This document shows positions 12,621 to 23,720 of a stretch of DNA of 64,000 bases, piece after piece. Origin of the DNA: Sphagnum compactum (taxonomy: Eukaryota; Bryophyta; Sphagnopsida; Sphagnales); the NCBI GenBank assembly GCA_965153455.1, contig OZ234497.1, positions 7,564,001 through 7,628,000 of the forward strand, read 5' to 3'. The notes beneath the pieces were generated by a model that did no database searches, was not told the DNA's origin, and worked only from the letters and a program-made list of their open reading frames with translations. Each line of letters opens with the position of its first letter. The first letter of the stretch is position 1. Position numbers and translations under genes: made by a program.

Positions 12621-12870
12621 CTCTTGCTACTCCGATTTCCGCTTGTCTCTTGCAACTTCGCTTTTCGGTTGTGAGCTCCGCCGATCCTTCTTCATCATCG
12701 TCGTCGTCGTCGTCGTTACCTACACAAGTCCCGTTGCGCTGCTCGCTTAGGGCGGGGGGAAGAAAAAGAAGGGGAGGAAACTGTGTCCGTGCGCGGAAAC
12801 GCGATTGCAAGCCCAATGGCTGCGCGGCAACAGGACCCTCCAATACTCAAAGGGCGCGGGGGAGGCGAGG
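12621..12870 (-). promoter_or_regulatory. GC-rich 5' leader exon and promoter of the trihelix gene
   Basis: This is a CpG-rich island on the minus strand ending in a strong donor, GCAAGAG followed by GTAAGT, at 12621/12620. The frame continuous with the trihelix coding exon contains a (GAC)n run read as seven aspartates but no ATG, so I call it untranslated. The matching acceptor lies at about 11,134-11,140 (TTTTTTCAG, with a second AG five bases on). There is no clear TATA box. A repeat of the interspersed family begins immediately upstream, at about 12,912. Confidence 0.55.
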
Positions 12871-12911
12871 GGTGGGACGAGGGGCCCGCCATGGTTTGGC
12901 TACTTTACCCT

Positions 12912-13270
12912 AAGGTCAAATTTGAACAAGGGGTGTGTCACACACACTATGGCCTTGTCATTTACATTAAAAAGTATCTTAAGGCAAAAGAAGAATGATA
13001 GAAAATTCAAATATTTCACCATGCAAAAATATAATCTTCAAAAAAAAATCCTCTAAAAAAGAAAACCAAAATCCTTCAAAATATCATAACTCTATTATAA
13101 CTAATCTCAAGTTTCAACACACGCCAAAATATCATCTTTTTAAAATCCTCATACAAAAATAGACCTATTATTATTATTATTATTACCTACGGGCCAAAAT
13201 CCCTTAGGCTACTATACTCTATAATCAATCTAAACACAATATCCTTGCCTTGGCAGAGGCAAGGCCAAGA
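12912..13270 (-). repeat. Interspersed element family 1, copy A
   Basis: Read on the minus strand, this begins with the GC-rich foldback GGCCTTGCCTCTGCCAAGG and continues through GCAAGGATATTGTGTTTAG, GATGATATTTTGGC and TTGAAACTTGAGATTAGTTA to GACACACCCC. Copies occur at 17,470-17,640 and 55,097-55,412. An internal (ATT)n tract at about 13,170 has expanded. There is no coding capacity, so it looks like a short non-autonomous transposon. It sits directly against the trihelix 5' exon. Confidence 0.75.
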
Positions 13271-16200
13271 AATCTCACTACTCCTATGACAATAGGTAGT
13301 AGAAAACTGTAGATCATGAAATTACATTAAATTAAATTAAATTAAAATTAAAATTAATGATTTTTTATATTATTATTATTATTATTCGTTCGGTCAATGG
13401 GGAAGGTGATCCTACTAATAAAGAGGTTAGGATAAGAAAGTCAAGACCTACAAGAAAACCCATTTACTTAATTACAAAACCTCCTTCCCATGATGATATG
13501 ACCCATCTCTTGTCATGTGTTTGTGTGCTTTGTCCAATTCAATCCAAATTTCCAGCAATCATTTAATCCTTCAACCTATTTCCTTTAATTGTCTTTCGTT
13601 CCTCTGTCTTCTTGTGTACGTGATACTTTAGCCCCCTACAAACTGGGGCCAAGAATGGATGGATGGATGGATGGATGGATGGATGACTTCCGTGTGGGGT
13701 GCAGGGCTTTGAGTTGAAGCCTTCTTGCTCTTTTAGACTCCAACACAGGGGTGGTCTGGCTGGAGTCTGGACTCTAGACCCTATTGAGTGTTGGTCTGGG
13801 TAAATGTTTTTTTTTTTTCCATACTGGCTTCAGATAGGGTAAATATATGGTTTTTAACAAAAATTTATTCATCCATTGAGTAAATGCATATTATCACTTC
13901 AAAATTTTCCATCCGAGTCTGATCCAGCAATACAGAAAATTAAGGTTAAAATTTGAAATTTAACCTGACAACTTCGAAAGGTTAAATCCAATGGGATTAT
14001 TTTCCCCGAGCCTTCTGTTCCATTTCACATTTGTAAGATCAAGCTATTTGAACAATTCTCCCAAAACATTAACTACTCCCTTGATTTTCATAGAATCCAA
14101 GGCATGAGCCATAGCTATGGTGTAGAAATTTATTTGCCAGATGCTAGCTAGCTACACTAAAAGCTAGCAAATCACAAAAGCTCCACATAGGATTTGGCAA
14201 ATGCTACAAGACACTCACTACCTACACACATATGATTCACAATGTTGTATTTGCAAAAGGTACCATCTACCTATGCAAATAGACATGCAAATCATCACTA
14301 AATTTTTAAAAATTGTATTCAACTTATCATAAACTCAATAGAGCACACAATGATTTTCATAATGAGACTTAAAAATAAAAATTGAATATATTTTCTTTTG
14401 TTCATGTCAAAAATTATTTCATTTTTAAACTTCATTTTTAAATGTGTACTTAAAAGAAATACTTTACCATGTATTCACCCATATGTAATGGCTCTACTCT
14501 TGCAAATTAAGGATTACAAATTTGCATGACTTGTACATCTAGACTTGTCCTTGAGTGCTAAATCATCTATCTTACTTTTTCATTTACAATGCCTTGTGTA
14601 ACAGTCTTAAAACACTCTCTCAAATTGTTAACCAAACATTACATATTCACTTTTTGCAAACTATATATCGTCAAAAAATGAGACATCACCAAGTACACCA
14701 AATCTCTTCAAGGTAACATCAGTAAACCCGTAATTCTCTTCAAAACCTTGGCAAAGGCTAACTCTGGAGAGTTATGAGTCAAATTGGCAAACACAACTTG
14801 CTTGCACCTTTTATCTGGTGCACAATCTCAAGCTTGTTGAAAGATGATTGCATTAGCTCAAATGCTTTGTCTAAAAGTTGTAGCCATACACCCAGAAAGT
14901 TACATAAGCGACACATCCAAAGCAACAAACCATTGCATAATTAGTGAGTTATAATGTTCATCATCTCACAAATGCAAATCTCCATACCAAAGTTGGCCAA
15001 CTGATTAGTCACAGAGTTGCATATTCATACATTCCATAATGTAAGTTAGCTTCGTGACAATCCCATTTAGTCTACTAAAGCTAGAGAAAGAATCATGATC
15101 ATAGTTATTAATGCAAATGTTAAATGCTAGTGCATAAGTGATAAGGTCTTAAATCTAACTCAATCAACCCACTGCTTTGAAACAATAGTGTCACACGTCT
15201 AAAAATTGGGTTCTTCTAAGAAAATAATTCTTAGCAAGATTTGTGCACTTCTCCTGGACATAAAGAGTCAGTCCCATAAGCACCATAAATGCTCATATTT
15301 AGTTGAATATAGATGGACCATAGATGATAATGGCCAATCTAACACTTCCAATATTGGATGGTGTGACATGAGTTGAGTGTCTCGATCTCACACAGGACAT
15401 TGCCAACATTAAAATGCATTGCTAAAGAGTTCAAATTTGATAATGTTTACTGCTGGCAATTCTGCTTGTAAAGTGCTAATTTACACTCAAGCCAATAATC
15501 AGGAAAGCGTGCGTACAGTTTTCAGCTAAGGACATGACATATGCATAGCACAATTATCCCACTTGAAACATGAAACCCTAATGAATGTGCTCCTGCATAG
15601 TTGGATTCAGAATTCACACATTGGAACTGGGCAAAAGGCCTGAAAAGAAAGAGTGTGATAGGGTAATTGCATTGGTGAAAGATCAAGAGTTGCAAAATAT
15701 GTTGTGCCACAAATTTAGAAAGTCACCAGCGTGAAGGACAGTTGGAATGTGCCTTTCTTCTACTCCCCTGAGATCCTTGGTACTAGAACAATATTTTCAA
15801 ATTGTCTGAGAAACATGTGAGCATTTTAGGTTCAGACAACAAATCTGAACTGAGAAGGAGTTCACCTTCTCTTCATGGTTCCCAAACAGGGAAATTGTAC
15901 ATCCTACCAAAATGTGCAGCTTTCAAAGTACCACAAGTGGAAGTGACCTGTTCTTTGAGATTGTGAAGAGGGTAAAGGCTTGACATTTATGTAACTCCAG
16001 ACTCTCTATCGAGGTTTTTGGTATAGGAGAAGGTCCCGCTATGGGGGCCTTCCGGATTTCAAAAGATCCAATAAAACACGGGTAAACTTGAGATAAGTGA
16101 GAGAGAGTCAAACATGACAGATTGGGGATTGGAAGTGACTTGAAAATACAAAGAAAAAAAAGTGCCCATGCTTTATGTTTTGCACAACATTTGTGATATT

Positions 16201-16344
16201 TTTTTTGATGCACTTGGATGTGACAAAGTCCTCCTCAAAATGGTTGATGATATATTTGTCATAAATGTGATATATTTGATCATTTGTGAATCCATAGGTT
16301 TATTTATCAATGAAGGTCGCAATTGACATTTGATCCTAAATAGA
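13271..16344. other. Gene-poor region with microsatellites
   Basis: This AT-rich sequence has no supported gene. It holds an (ATT)n tract near 13,365-13,385, a (GGAT)n tract at about 13,653-13,685 and a T-run near 13,808. Open frames at 15,522-15,710 and 15,923-16,213 (minus) show no domain and no intron logic. Confidence 0.45.
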
Positions 16345-16650
16345 GTAAGATTTGCTTATAATAAAATTTGAGCTTCGCACTAGTACACACTACTAGTGAT
16401 AATCAATTATTATTATTATTTCTTATGTTTTCATATGGTTTTCAATAATTCATTATTATTTATGTCAATGTTAAATTTAATTTAAATTAATATACATTCC
16501 ATGGACATGAAAAAAATATGGTAATTTGGTTTTTCATATCCATGTTGGTGGATAGGGAAAAGGAGTGAAGTAGTTATAAAATTAAGGAAGTTATTAAGAA
16601 AGGTGGGAGATAGTTATTGAAAAAAAAAAATGAAGTAGTTAGGCTTGAAA
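16345..16650 (+). repeat. Interspersed element family 2, copy 1
   Basis: This matches 40,588-40,895 in inverted orientation. Shared blocks include AATTTGAGCT, TTTAAATTAATATACATT, CCATGGACATGAAAA (slightly altered), GGTGGGAGATAGTTATT and AAGTAGTTAGGCTT. It is about 300 bp and non-coding, probably a MITE-like or solo-element relic. Confidence 0.65.
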
Positions 16651-17469
16651 ATGAGATAATTATTTTTAAAATTGTTTTCGGAATGGTCCATGGATGATCG
16701 TATGAAGGGATTCCAAAAAATTCCCCATATATCAATTTCAATTATTCATCATTGGAATTCAAATATGTCAAATTCTTGAAATGGACGACAAGGATGTTAC
16801 GTATTAAACTTCAAGACATGCACAAAGAGGTCTTTGACATAATGTTTTTTGAGAGATTTTAGATTTTTCAATTGCATTTCTTAATAATTATTTTAACAAA
16901 TTTTCATGATAATAGTGTATTTTCTAATTTTTATTAGATCTATCTCAGTGTGTTTTTTGGTCTGTTTTTGTTATGTAGCTGAAGTGGTGATCATCCATAA
17001 GACAGTTTAGCCAAATTTGGCTATATATAATCAGGATACGAAAGTAAAAAAGTTTAAGCATCCTTCACAGTTTTTGCTAGAAACCTAATGGAGAAAATCT
17101 GGTCATTTAAAAAAATGATTTTATTTTTCCAAATTTGCCCACTAGAAAGTGAAAACCCCAAACCATATTTTTGGCCATTTTGATTTTCTATTTCGTTCCT
17201 ATGATACCGTATGAATACTTGTTGGGTATCACAAGAACATTACATATATATATATATATATATAATTTATTATTATTATTTTTTTCCCCTACTGGTGTTT
17301 TATGTTACTTAATACCCTCAGAGCGGGGTGTTCCTGAAATAATTGGCCCTTGGCTTGGCCTTGGGTGGGACACTTACCTTGGGAATGCCCTGCTTGTTCG
17401 GCATTGCCGCACATGTTGTAATTGGGGGATGTGTTTACAATTTTGCACAAATGTGTGCCATTTTTCGGT

Positions 17470-17640
17470 AGGGCAAGGATATTTGTGTTTGGATTCATTA
17501 TAGAGTGTAGTAGCTTAAGGGATTTTGGCCCCTAGGTAATAATAATAATCGGTCTATTTTTATATGAGGATTTTTGAAAGATGATATTTTGGCTTCTATT
17601 GAAACTTGAGATTAGTTATAGAGTTATGATATCTTGCCAT
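17470..17640 (+). repeat. Interspersed element family 1, copy B (partial)
   Basis: This carries GGCAAGGATATTTGTGTTTGG, TATAGAGTGTAGTAGCTTAAGGG, GATGATATTTTGGCTT and TTGAAACTTGAGATTAGTTA, all shared with copies A and C, and stops at GATATCTTGCC. A (TA)n tract and an (ATT)n tract lie just upstream at about 17,244-17,280. Confidence 0.7.
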
Positions 17641-19459
17641 TCCAATAGACCCCTATTAGTTGAAAACAATGAGGAAAGAATAAAATGAAGGCATTGCATG
17701 GAGCTTGGTCTTCTTCACTTGAGCAAATAACTAAAGGCACGATTAAAGTATTTGTCACCACTTGTATAAGGGTATTGCAAATAGACATTGGATTTAACAT
17801 GATGTTTTAGTGTGTTTTAAGGGTATTGCATAAGCTTTTGAAAATTTAGAATATGTGAAACCCCCCAATGAGGGTATTGCAAGCCTAGCACATATGTCAA
17901 CGGAATATGGAGCTCCAATTTAATTTAAATGCATTTAATGGATGTTGTACTTAGATTCATCCAATAATTCAGCCTAGACTGAACAATTTGATTTGCTTGT
18001 TTTAATGGTATATTTAAGCAATGTGGATTAGAGTTAGCAATATTATGTTTCTATAATTATTTATGTTCTTTAACATTAGGGTTTTACAAATTTGGGTTAT
18101 GGAGACAATAATCATTTATGACTTTTTGCACCTTTTAAACCCAATTAAAATCAAACATAATATGGATTCTGGGGGAAAATTGGCATTTGCAAATATATGC
18201 CACAAGACACATTTAATTTTCTTTTTCTTATTCTTGTAAAAAAAGTGGAGAAAGGCTCACATTGATAGACCAAACAAATAAGTAAGAAACACACCATGGC
18301 TTCCATTCATTTGTTTGTTTCACTTAGTTAGGGCTCCAAATCAAGGCTTAATTAATGGTTATAATTTTTGGGCATATGTAAATGATTGTATAATTATTTG
18401 AGTGTTTGGGATTTACCATTGTAATTATTAAAGTTTAGGGCTTAAGTTTATGTGTTTAATGGTATCCATCTTGATCTATTTAGGCTTGAGGTTTCATTTA
18501 ATTTTTGGTTGAATATTTGGCTTCAATATTGGCTACATGTATTTTTCTTTTAAAATCATGTGTACTTGGTTGTTTATAATTATCATGGTTCATGGCATCC
18601 ACCATTGGAATCATTTAAGGTTTAATGTTTATTTTTTAGTGACATCCATGTTGATCTGTTCATGGATCTATTTTCATTTAGGTCTAACACCCCATTGAGC
18701 ATCAATGGCATCACCCCTTAACATCAACGGTACAATATCCTGTTTCAATACATTTTTTTCATCTTTTTTTTCTGGGCTTTTACGTAGGGTATTTTGCTCC
18801 CCCTTGGATATGGATGGTCATGAAAGTATCAATTTGAAAAAACATATCACATTTGGACAAAGAAGTCCCATGGTCAATGTGTTATTATTGTTGCATGTGG
18901 GTATTGCAAATTTTGATTGAAAGCCCTACATATATAGAATTGATTGTCTCTAGGAAGATAGGGAAGTTTTTTTTTTCCATAAATCTAAATGGCCAAAAAG
19001 ATAACCACATGGTTTTTTGTACCATTTGTGAACTATTGCTTGTTTATGTGTTATGGTAAGGTTCATTTGTAAGATTTTAAGGGTTTTGTTGATTAAGGTT
19101 TAATGGCTTTGTTGATTAAAGTTATTACGGTTTGTAAATATGTGAAGGTATTTCATGGGTTTTCAAAAGTTTGGGACTTTTACTATAAGGTTATTTCTTT
19201 GGCAATTCAAAACATGAGGCGAATTCCATTGGCCTAATAAATCAAAATCCAAAACCTAACAAAGTCACCTTTTTCAAATGTTGATTTGGTGTGGAAAGGT
19301 GAGCGTAGGCATGGAGGCCAAAACAAGATGGTAATTGAAATTGCATACATCCCCCATGCTCGTGTCTTTGAGTTTTTGCAGGGTGAACTAAGGGATATGC
19401 AAACTTCGATGGAATGGAACATACAAAAGAATTTGTCCCATCAACAAGACTAGTGTGAA
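17641..19459. other. AT-rich non-coding stretch
   Basis: I see no supported gene, RNA or clear repeat here. The sequence is biased to T and G on the plus strand, with many TTTGG and GGTTT runs. Confidence 0.4.
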
Positions 19460-19479
19460 CCCGGTGCATAATGCACCCG

Positions 19480-19620
19480 TCAAGCTCCCCCCCCGCCCGG
19501 TCCTTCCCATTGCCCACTCCGGTTCTTTACCCTGTCGACCCCCCCCGTCCTTCGCATTTTCCACTCCGATTCTTTAACCTGTTGATCCCCCCCCCTCCCC
19601 CCGTTCCCCTGTCGGTGGTG
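19480..19620. repeat. C-rich tract
   Basis: Several runs of seven to ten C separate near-copies of CACTCCG(A/G)TTCTTTA-CCTGT, so two diverged direct repeats lie here, about 65 bp apart. It is flanked on the left by the palindrome GGTGCATAATGCACC at about 19,462. No gene is assigned. Confidence 0.5.
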
Positions 19621-20385
19621 ACGACGCGATCGATGGCTGGCGTGTGTCTCTCCGCCACCAGGACCCAATTTTGCCATAGAAAATGCATTGCCCGTGACCT
19701 TTGGACACTGTGAAGTCCCCTGGTTTCTTTAAACCAAAAGAGACACACACAAAGGCGCAAAGCAACTATTTTTATTTTTATTTTATTTATTTTTTGTGAC
19801 AGACACACTACTTCTTTTTCCACTTTTTGGAAATAAAAAATTGGAGTTTTTTCGCCCAAAAATCTAGCAAAATTAGTTGAAGTTACTCTAGATATGCACA
19901 TTTATAGGAAAATTTCCCAATTTTTGGGTTAAATCTTTTTGGAGAAAATCATTAACTCTGAATGTATTTTGGAGAGAAAATGGACCGATACAATGTTTTT
20001 TTTTTTTTTTCCCCCTAATTTCCTGACGTTGCTCACTTGGCTATCATCCACAACCATATTCAAAATATGAAAGAAAAAGAAATCTTAAGAGTCATTTCGT
20101 TTTGTAGACAATTATTGAAAATTTTGGCTATTTCCCCTGTATTAAAGAATGTCATTACAATTTGCTATAGCCGTAGAGAGCAAGTACCAAGGAGAAGCAA
20201 TAATTTGCGAAGGACATGTTTGGATAGTAAAAGTAAAGTTGGACAATAAACGTAAAAATAGCTGATGAAAAATAGTAAATTAAGGAAGAGGGTAATAAGT
20301 ACCAAAAGGCGAATTGTACTTGTGTTAGCAATGACTGTGAAAACCGGTAAAGTACCGGGTAAGTTACCGTCTGTGCATTGCCCAG

Positions 20386-20434
20386 TTCTGCCATAGAAAA
20401 TGCAGAGGCCGGTTCTGCATTTTCTATGGCAGAA
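20386..20434. repeat. Perfect 21-bp hairpin
   Basis: The arms at 20386-20406 (TTCTGCCATAGAAAATGCAGA) and 20414-20434 are exact reverse complements with a 7-nt GC-rich loop. The core GCCATAGAAAATGCA occurs again at about 19,673-19,687, beside the shared word GCATTGCCC. Confidence 0.8.
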
Positions 20435-20632
20435 TTGTCGTGTCAGACAAACGCACACACAGACGTAGTGAATTAATATATAAGATGTGAAAAATCTGAT
20501 GTCAAAAATCCCTTCGGACATATTTAGTATGATTTGACAACCTATAAACCTTTTCCATTAATCATTTTTACAAGCTAGGGCTAGTCGTTCTTGTGTCTTT
20601 TGATTTGATTCAATGAAAATTATGTTTTGTAG

Positions 20633-21450
20633 GTATGAATGTGGTTATGGGCTGGAGGACCACCATGAAAACCCCAACCACATGAGGTCAATCAAGTGTG
20701 GTTGTTTGGCCCACTTTTCCATCAAAAGGCTTTACACATGGCCCAATGTGGTGGAAATCACCTTTTACCATTGGACTCACACTTGAGCCAATGGAGATCC
20801 TCTTCATGGTGCATGTGACCTGTGATCCACATCACATATGTCAACATATGCTCCACACATGTCCTACAAGTTGAAAGATTTTATATGGATCCAATTAGGG
20901 TTGGGGTACACCGTGAAGCAAATCTATGACAAGCACAAGGAGATTTAGTGGGCAAGGGTGAATGCAGCTGAGTAGATGATGCGAGATGACTTGCTAAGAT
21001 TCCAAGATATCACCTACTTGAATCAGAAGCACAAAAGGGGCATTTGGCACTTGCACAAACATTCGACACTTTTTATTTAGTCATGGGTTTGTGTTCATCT
21101 TGATGATGTTTTTTATTTCCAAGATGCAAGTGAAGTGAATGGGATTCAGGTCCCATTCACCATAGGGATCCAGACACTTGCCATCTTCAGGCCATGTTCC
21201 AATTCGGTCACAATAACGTTATTTCTATGGATGCCACATTTAGCACCAATGATGTGAAATACCACGTATTCACATTGATGGTGTTCAATTTTCATCACAT
21301 AGGGGTGCCAATCACTTGGATCATCACAAATTAGCAAACATGTGAAGATTTGGTGGAGTGGTTAAGTGCCCTACGAACAAAGCTCCTCTTATATATGCCA
21401 TGTTGGAAACCATTGTGTTTCATTGTGGATGATGTCCCATACAAACTTTG
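20633..21450 (+). pseudogene. MULE transposase relic, 5' part
   Basis: Translation across frames recovers a decayed Mutator-like transposase. First comes a Cys-rich start region (SIKCGCLAHFSIKRLYTWP). Next is a helical block with GYTVKQIYDKHKEI and RDDLLRFQDITYLNQKHKRG. After a frameshift near 21,185 comes the catalytic core piece NVISMDATFSTNDVKYHVF with VFNFHHIGVPITWII, holding the first catalytic Asp. The piece ends at FIVDDVPYKL. At least four in-frame stops and one frameshift make it non-functional. It resumes at about 23,435 after an AT-rich interruption. Confidence 0.75.
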
Positions 21451-23434
21451 AGCATTGGGGCAAAAAAGTTTCAATGTGTTTCAAAAGTTTATAATTTATA
21501 ACTAAAAAAAATTATAACCAACGTTTATAATTAAAATTTCATTAGTTGCATAAGTGAAATTGCATGCAGCATCTAGTTGCAAATGATCAACATGATGTCA
21601 TCACATTCCACATGGATGATGTATATGGTCAACATATACACCTTCATCCGTTGACCATTCATATAAAATTTGCAACTATTCACCATTATTTGCAACTATG
21701 TTATAACCCATTACAAAGTGCCATGTGGCAACATAATATTTTTAAAAAAATTGTGTTGTTAAATTACATATTGGATCTTCATCATCTCTTTTGGATGGTG
21801 TTAGATCATGCCACATGGCACAATAAAAAATAACCACATGGCATGTTAATTAATTTTGGTCAAAATACATTTAAATCAATATTTAGGTAGGTATGTGTAT
21901 AGGTAAGTAAGTAGGTAGGAAGGTAATTAGGTAGGAAAAGGTAGGTAGGATTAGTTAGGTGGGTGGGTAGGTAGATATGTAAATGTTTTAATTTTATTTT
22001 AAGTTTAGCATGTAGGGTTAAACCTCTTTCATTGGCTCATCCCAAATTATGCATGTTTTTGATATAAAAATGTAAAGCAAAACACATTCATTATATAATT
22101 TTATAAGATAGAAATAGAAGACAAAACATATGGGATAAAATTTTTAGTTGCAACCTAATTTGTGACTAAGTTGAAACTAAGTTGTAACTAAAAAGTTTAT
22201 CCAATATCCTTTGTCTTCTTTTTCAAGTTTGTAAACGATATATCTAATAAGTAATTTACTAACTAACTAATTAACTAGAACTAATTGATTAACTAAACAT
22301 TAAATAATTGCTTACCCACTTACCAACCTACCTACTACTTATTACCACCTACTAATTAGGTAGTAACTAGTAGTAGCATAAACTATTTAAATTATTACAT
22401 AATAGTCAAAGTAATTAAGTAATGTATTTAATAAATAATTTAATTAGATAAATAATAATCAATATATATTACCCATAATAATAATAATAAATTACTGTAA
22501 TTATTAATTAATATTATTAAAAACTAAAATAAATAAAAAAATATTACTATTAAATAAAAATATATTTAAAATATATTTTATATTATATATTTAAAATAAT
22601 TAAATGATAAATAATAAATAATAAATAATAATTTATATTAAATGATTATTAGAAAATAGTAGAAAAAAATTTAAATTATTGGATAATAATAAATTTCAGT
22701 AATTAGTAAATTTAGTAAGTAATTTAACTTAATTTAATTTTTAATTATAAATTATTACAAATAAATAGTTATGTATCCATAATAATTTCTATTATTATTA
22801 ATTTACTATTACTATGAACTGATTAATTAGCTTGTAATTAATAGTAATTATTTTGTATTAAATATAGTAGATAATTCTACTTACCTAACTATTTAATTGT
22901 TTATTTTTCAACTTGCTTAGCCTACATAGCTGTAATATATGCAAAATGTATATTGAATATGCCCTAAATATAATATAAGTAAATTCCTAAATATATAATA
23001 TACCCTTAATATATTATAAAACACATTTATATTTATCAAAGGTATATGTACATCACATAGAAGTAACCAAATTGCAACTATTTTTGTAACTAGCTAATTG
23101 GACATAGAGGCCCCTTCTTGGATGAAAAGCCTAAAAATTTAGTCATCATGGAAGGATGGGAAACCCAATAGTCTCAAATTAGTTACATTATAATTGCAAG
23201 AAAAATAATAGATTGAAACAGATGGTGATTATTTGTAAAATGACAAACATAGTTACAATTGACATTTAGTTGCATGTAGTTGTAAATTGAATGGTTGCAT
23301 AATATAAGATTTATTGTAGTGTATACATTGTCTTTTTGTTTTTTGTTGCATTATCTTATGTTTTTGTATTATGTTAACATGGGGATTGTGTAACATATTT
23401 ATTATTCATGGTAAGCACACTAATGTTAGGTGTA
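21451..23434. mobile_element. AT-rich insertion splitting the MULE relic
   Basis: About 2 kb of extremely AT-rich sequence separates the two halves of the MULE reading. It has a (GTAG)n-like tract at about 21,885-21,980 and a reverse-oriented relative (CCTACCTACTAC) at about 22,330. There is no coding capacity. Because transposase homology resumes at the expected residue, I infer that this block was inserted. I could not define its ends or a target duplication. Confidence 0.45.
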
Positions 23435-23720
23435 CCATTGTAGGATTGTGTGGAGTCAAAATCATGTCCCAATTTGTTTTTGCACATGGCATGTGTTGAA
23501 AGCATGGTGCTTGTGCTCCATGGAGAAAATCAAACATCTAGAGGTGAGGCATGTAGTATTTGATCGCCTCCACATAGTGATGTTCATGTCCATCAACCCA
23601 AATGAGACCATTGAATCTTTAAAGGCATGTGAGAAGGAGATAGTGGTGGAGAGTTTTGATAACCTACAAAATGTGAAAATTCCTTGCTTGTGCATATGCA
23701 TTGTGCAATTACCATAATTG
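23435..23720 (+). pseudogene. MULE transposase relic, 3' part
   Basis: The open frame reads VPICFCTWHVLKAW followed by KIKHLEVRHVVFDRLHIVMF. This fits the position after the second catalytic Asp in MULE transposases, where a Cys/Trp-His block (CLWHV-RAW) is typical. It continues the relic ending at 21,450. Confidence 0.7.

Noticed and set aside
12610-12843. Minus-strand frame with seven aspartates, in phase with the trihelix exon
   Set aside because: It would need a TTG start, since no ATG occurs in the frame. The start at 11,108 is simpler, so I treat this as untranslated leader.
15522-16213. Two minus-strand open frames
   Set aside because: They have no domain, no splice logic and no composition shift relative to the flanks.
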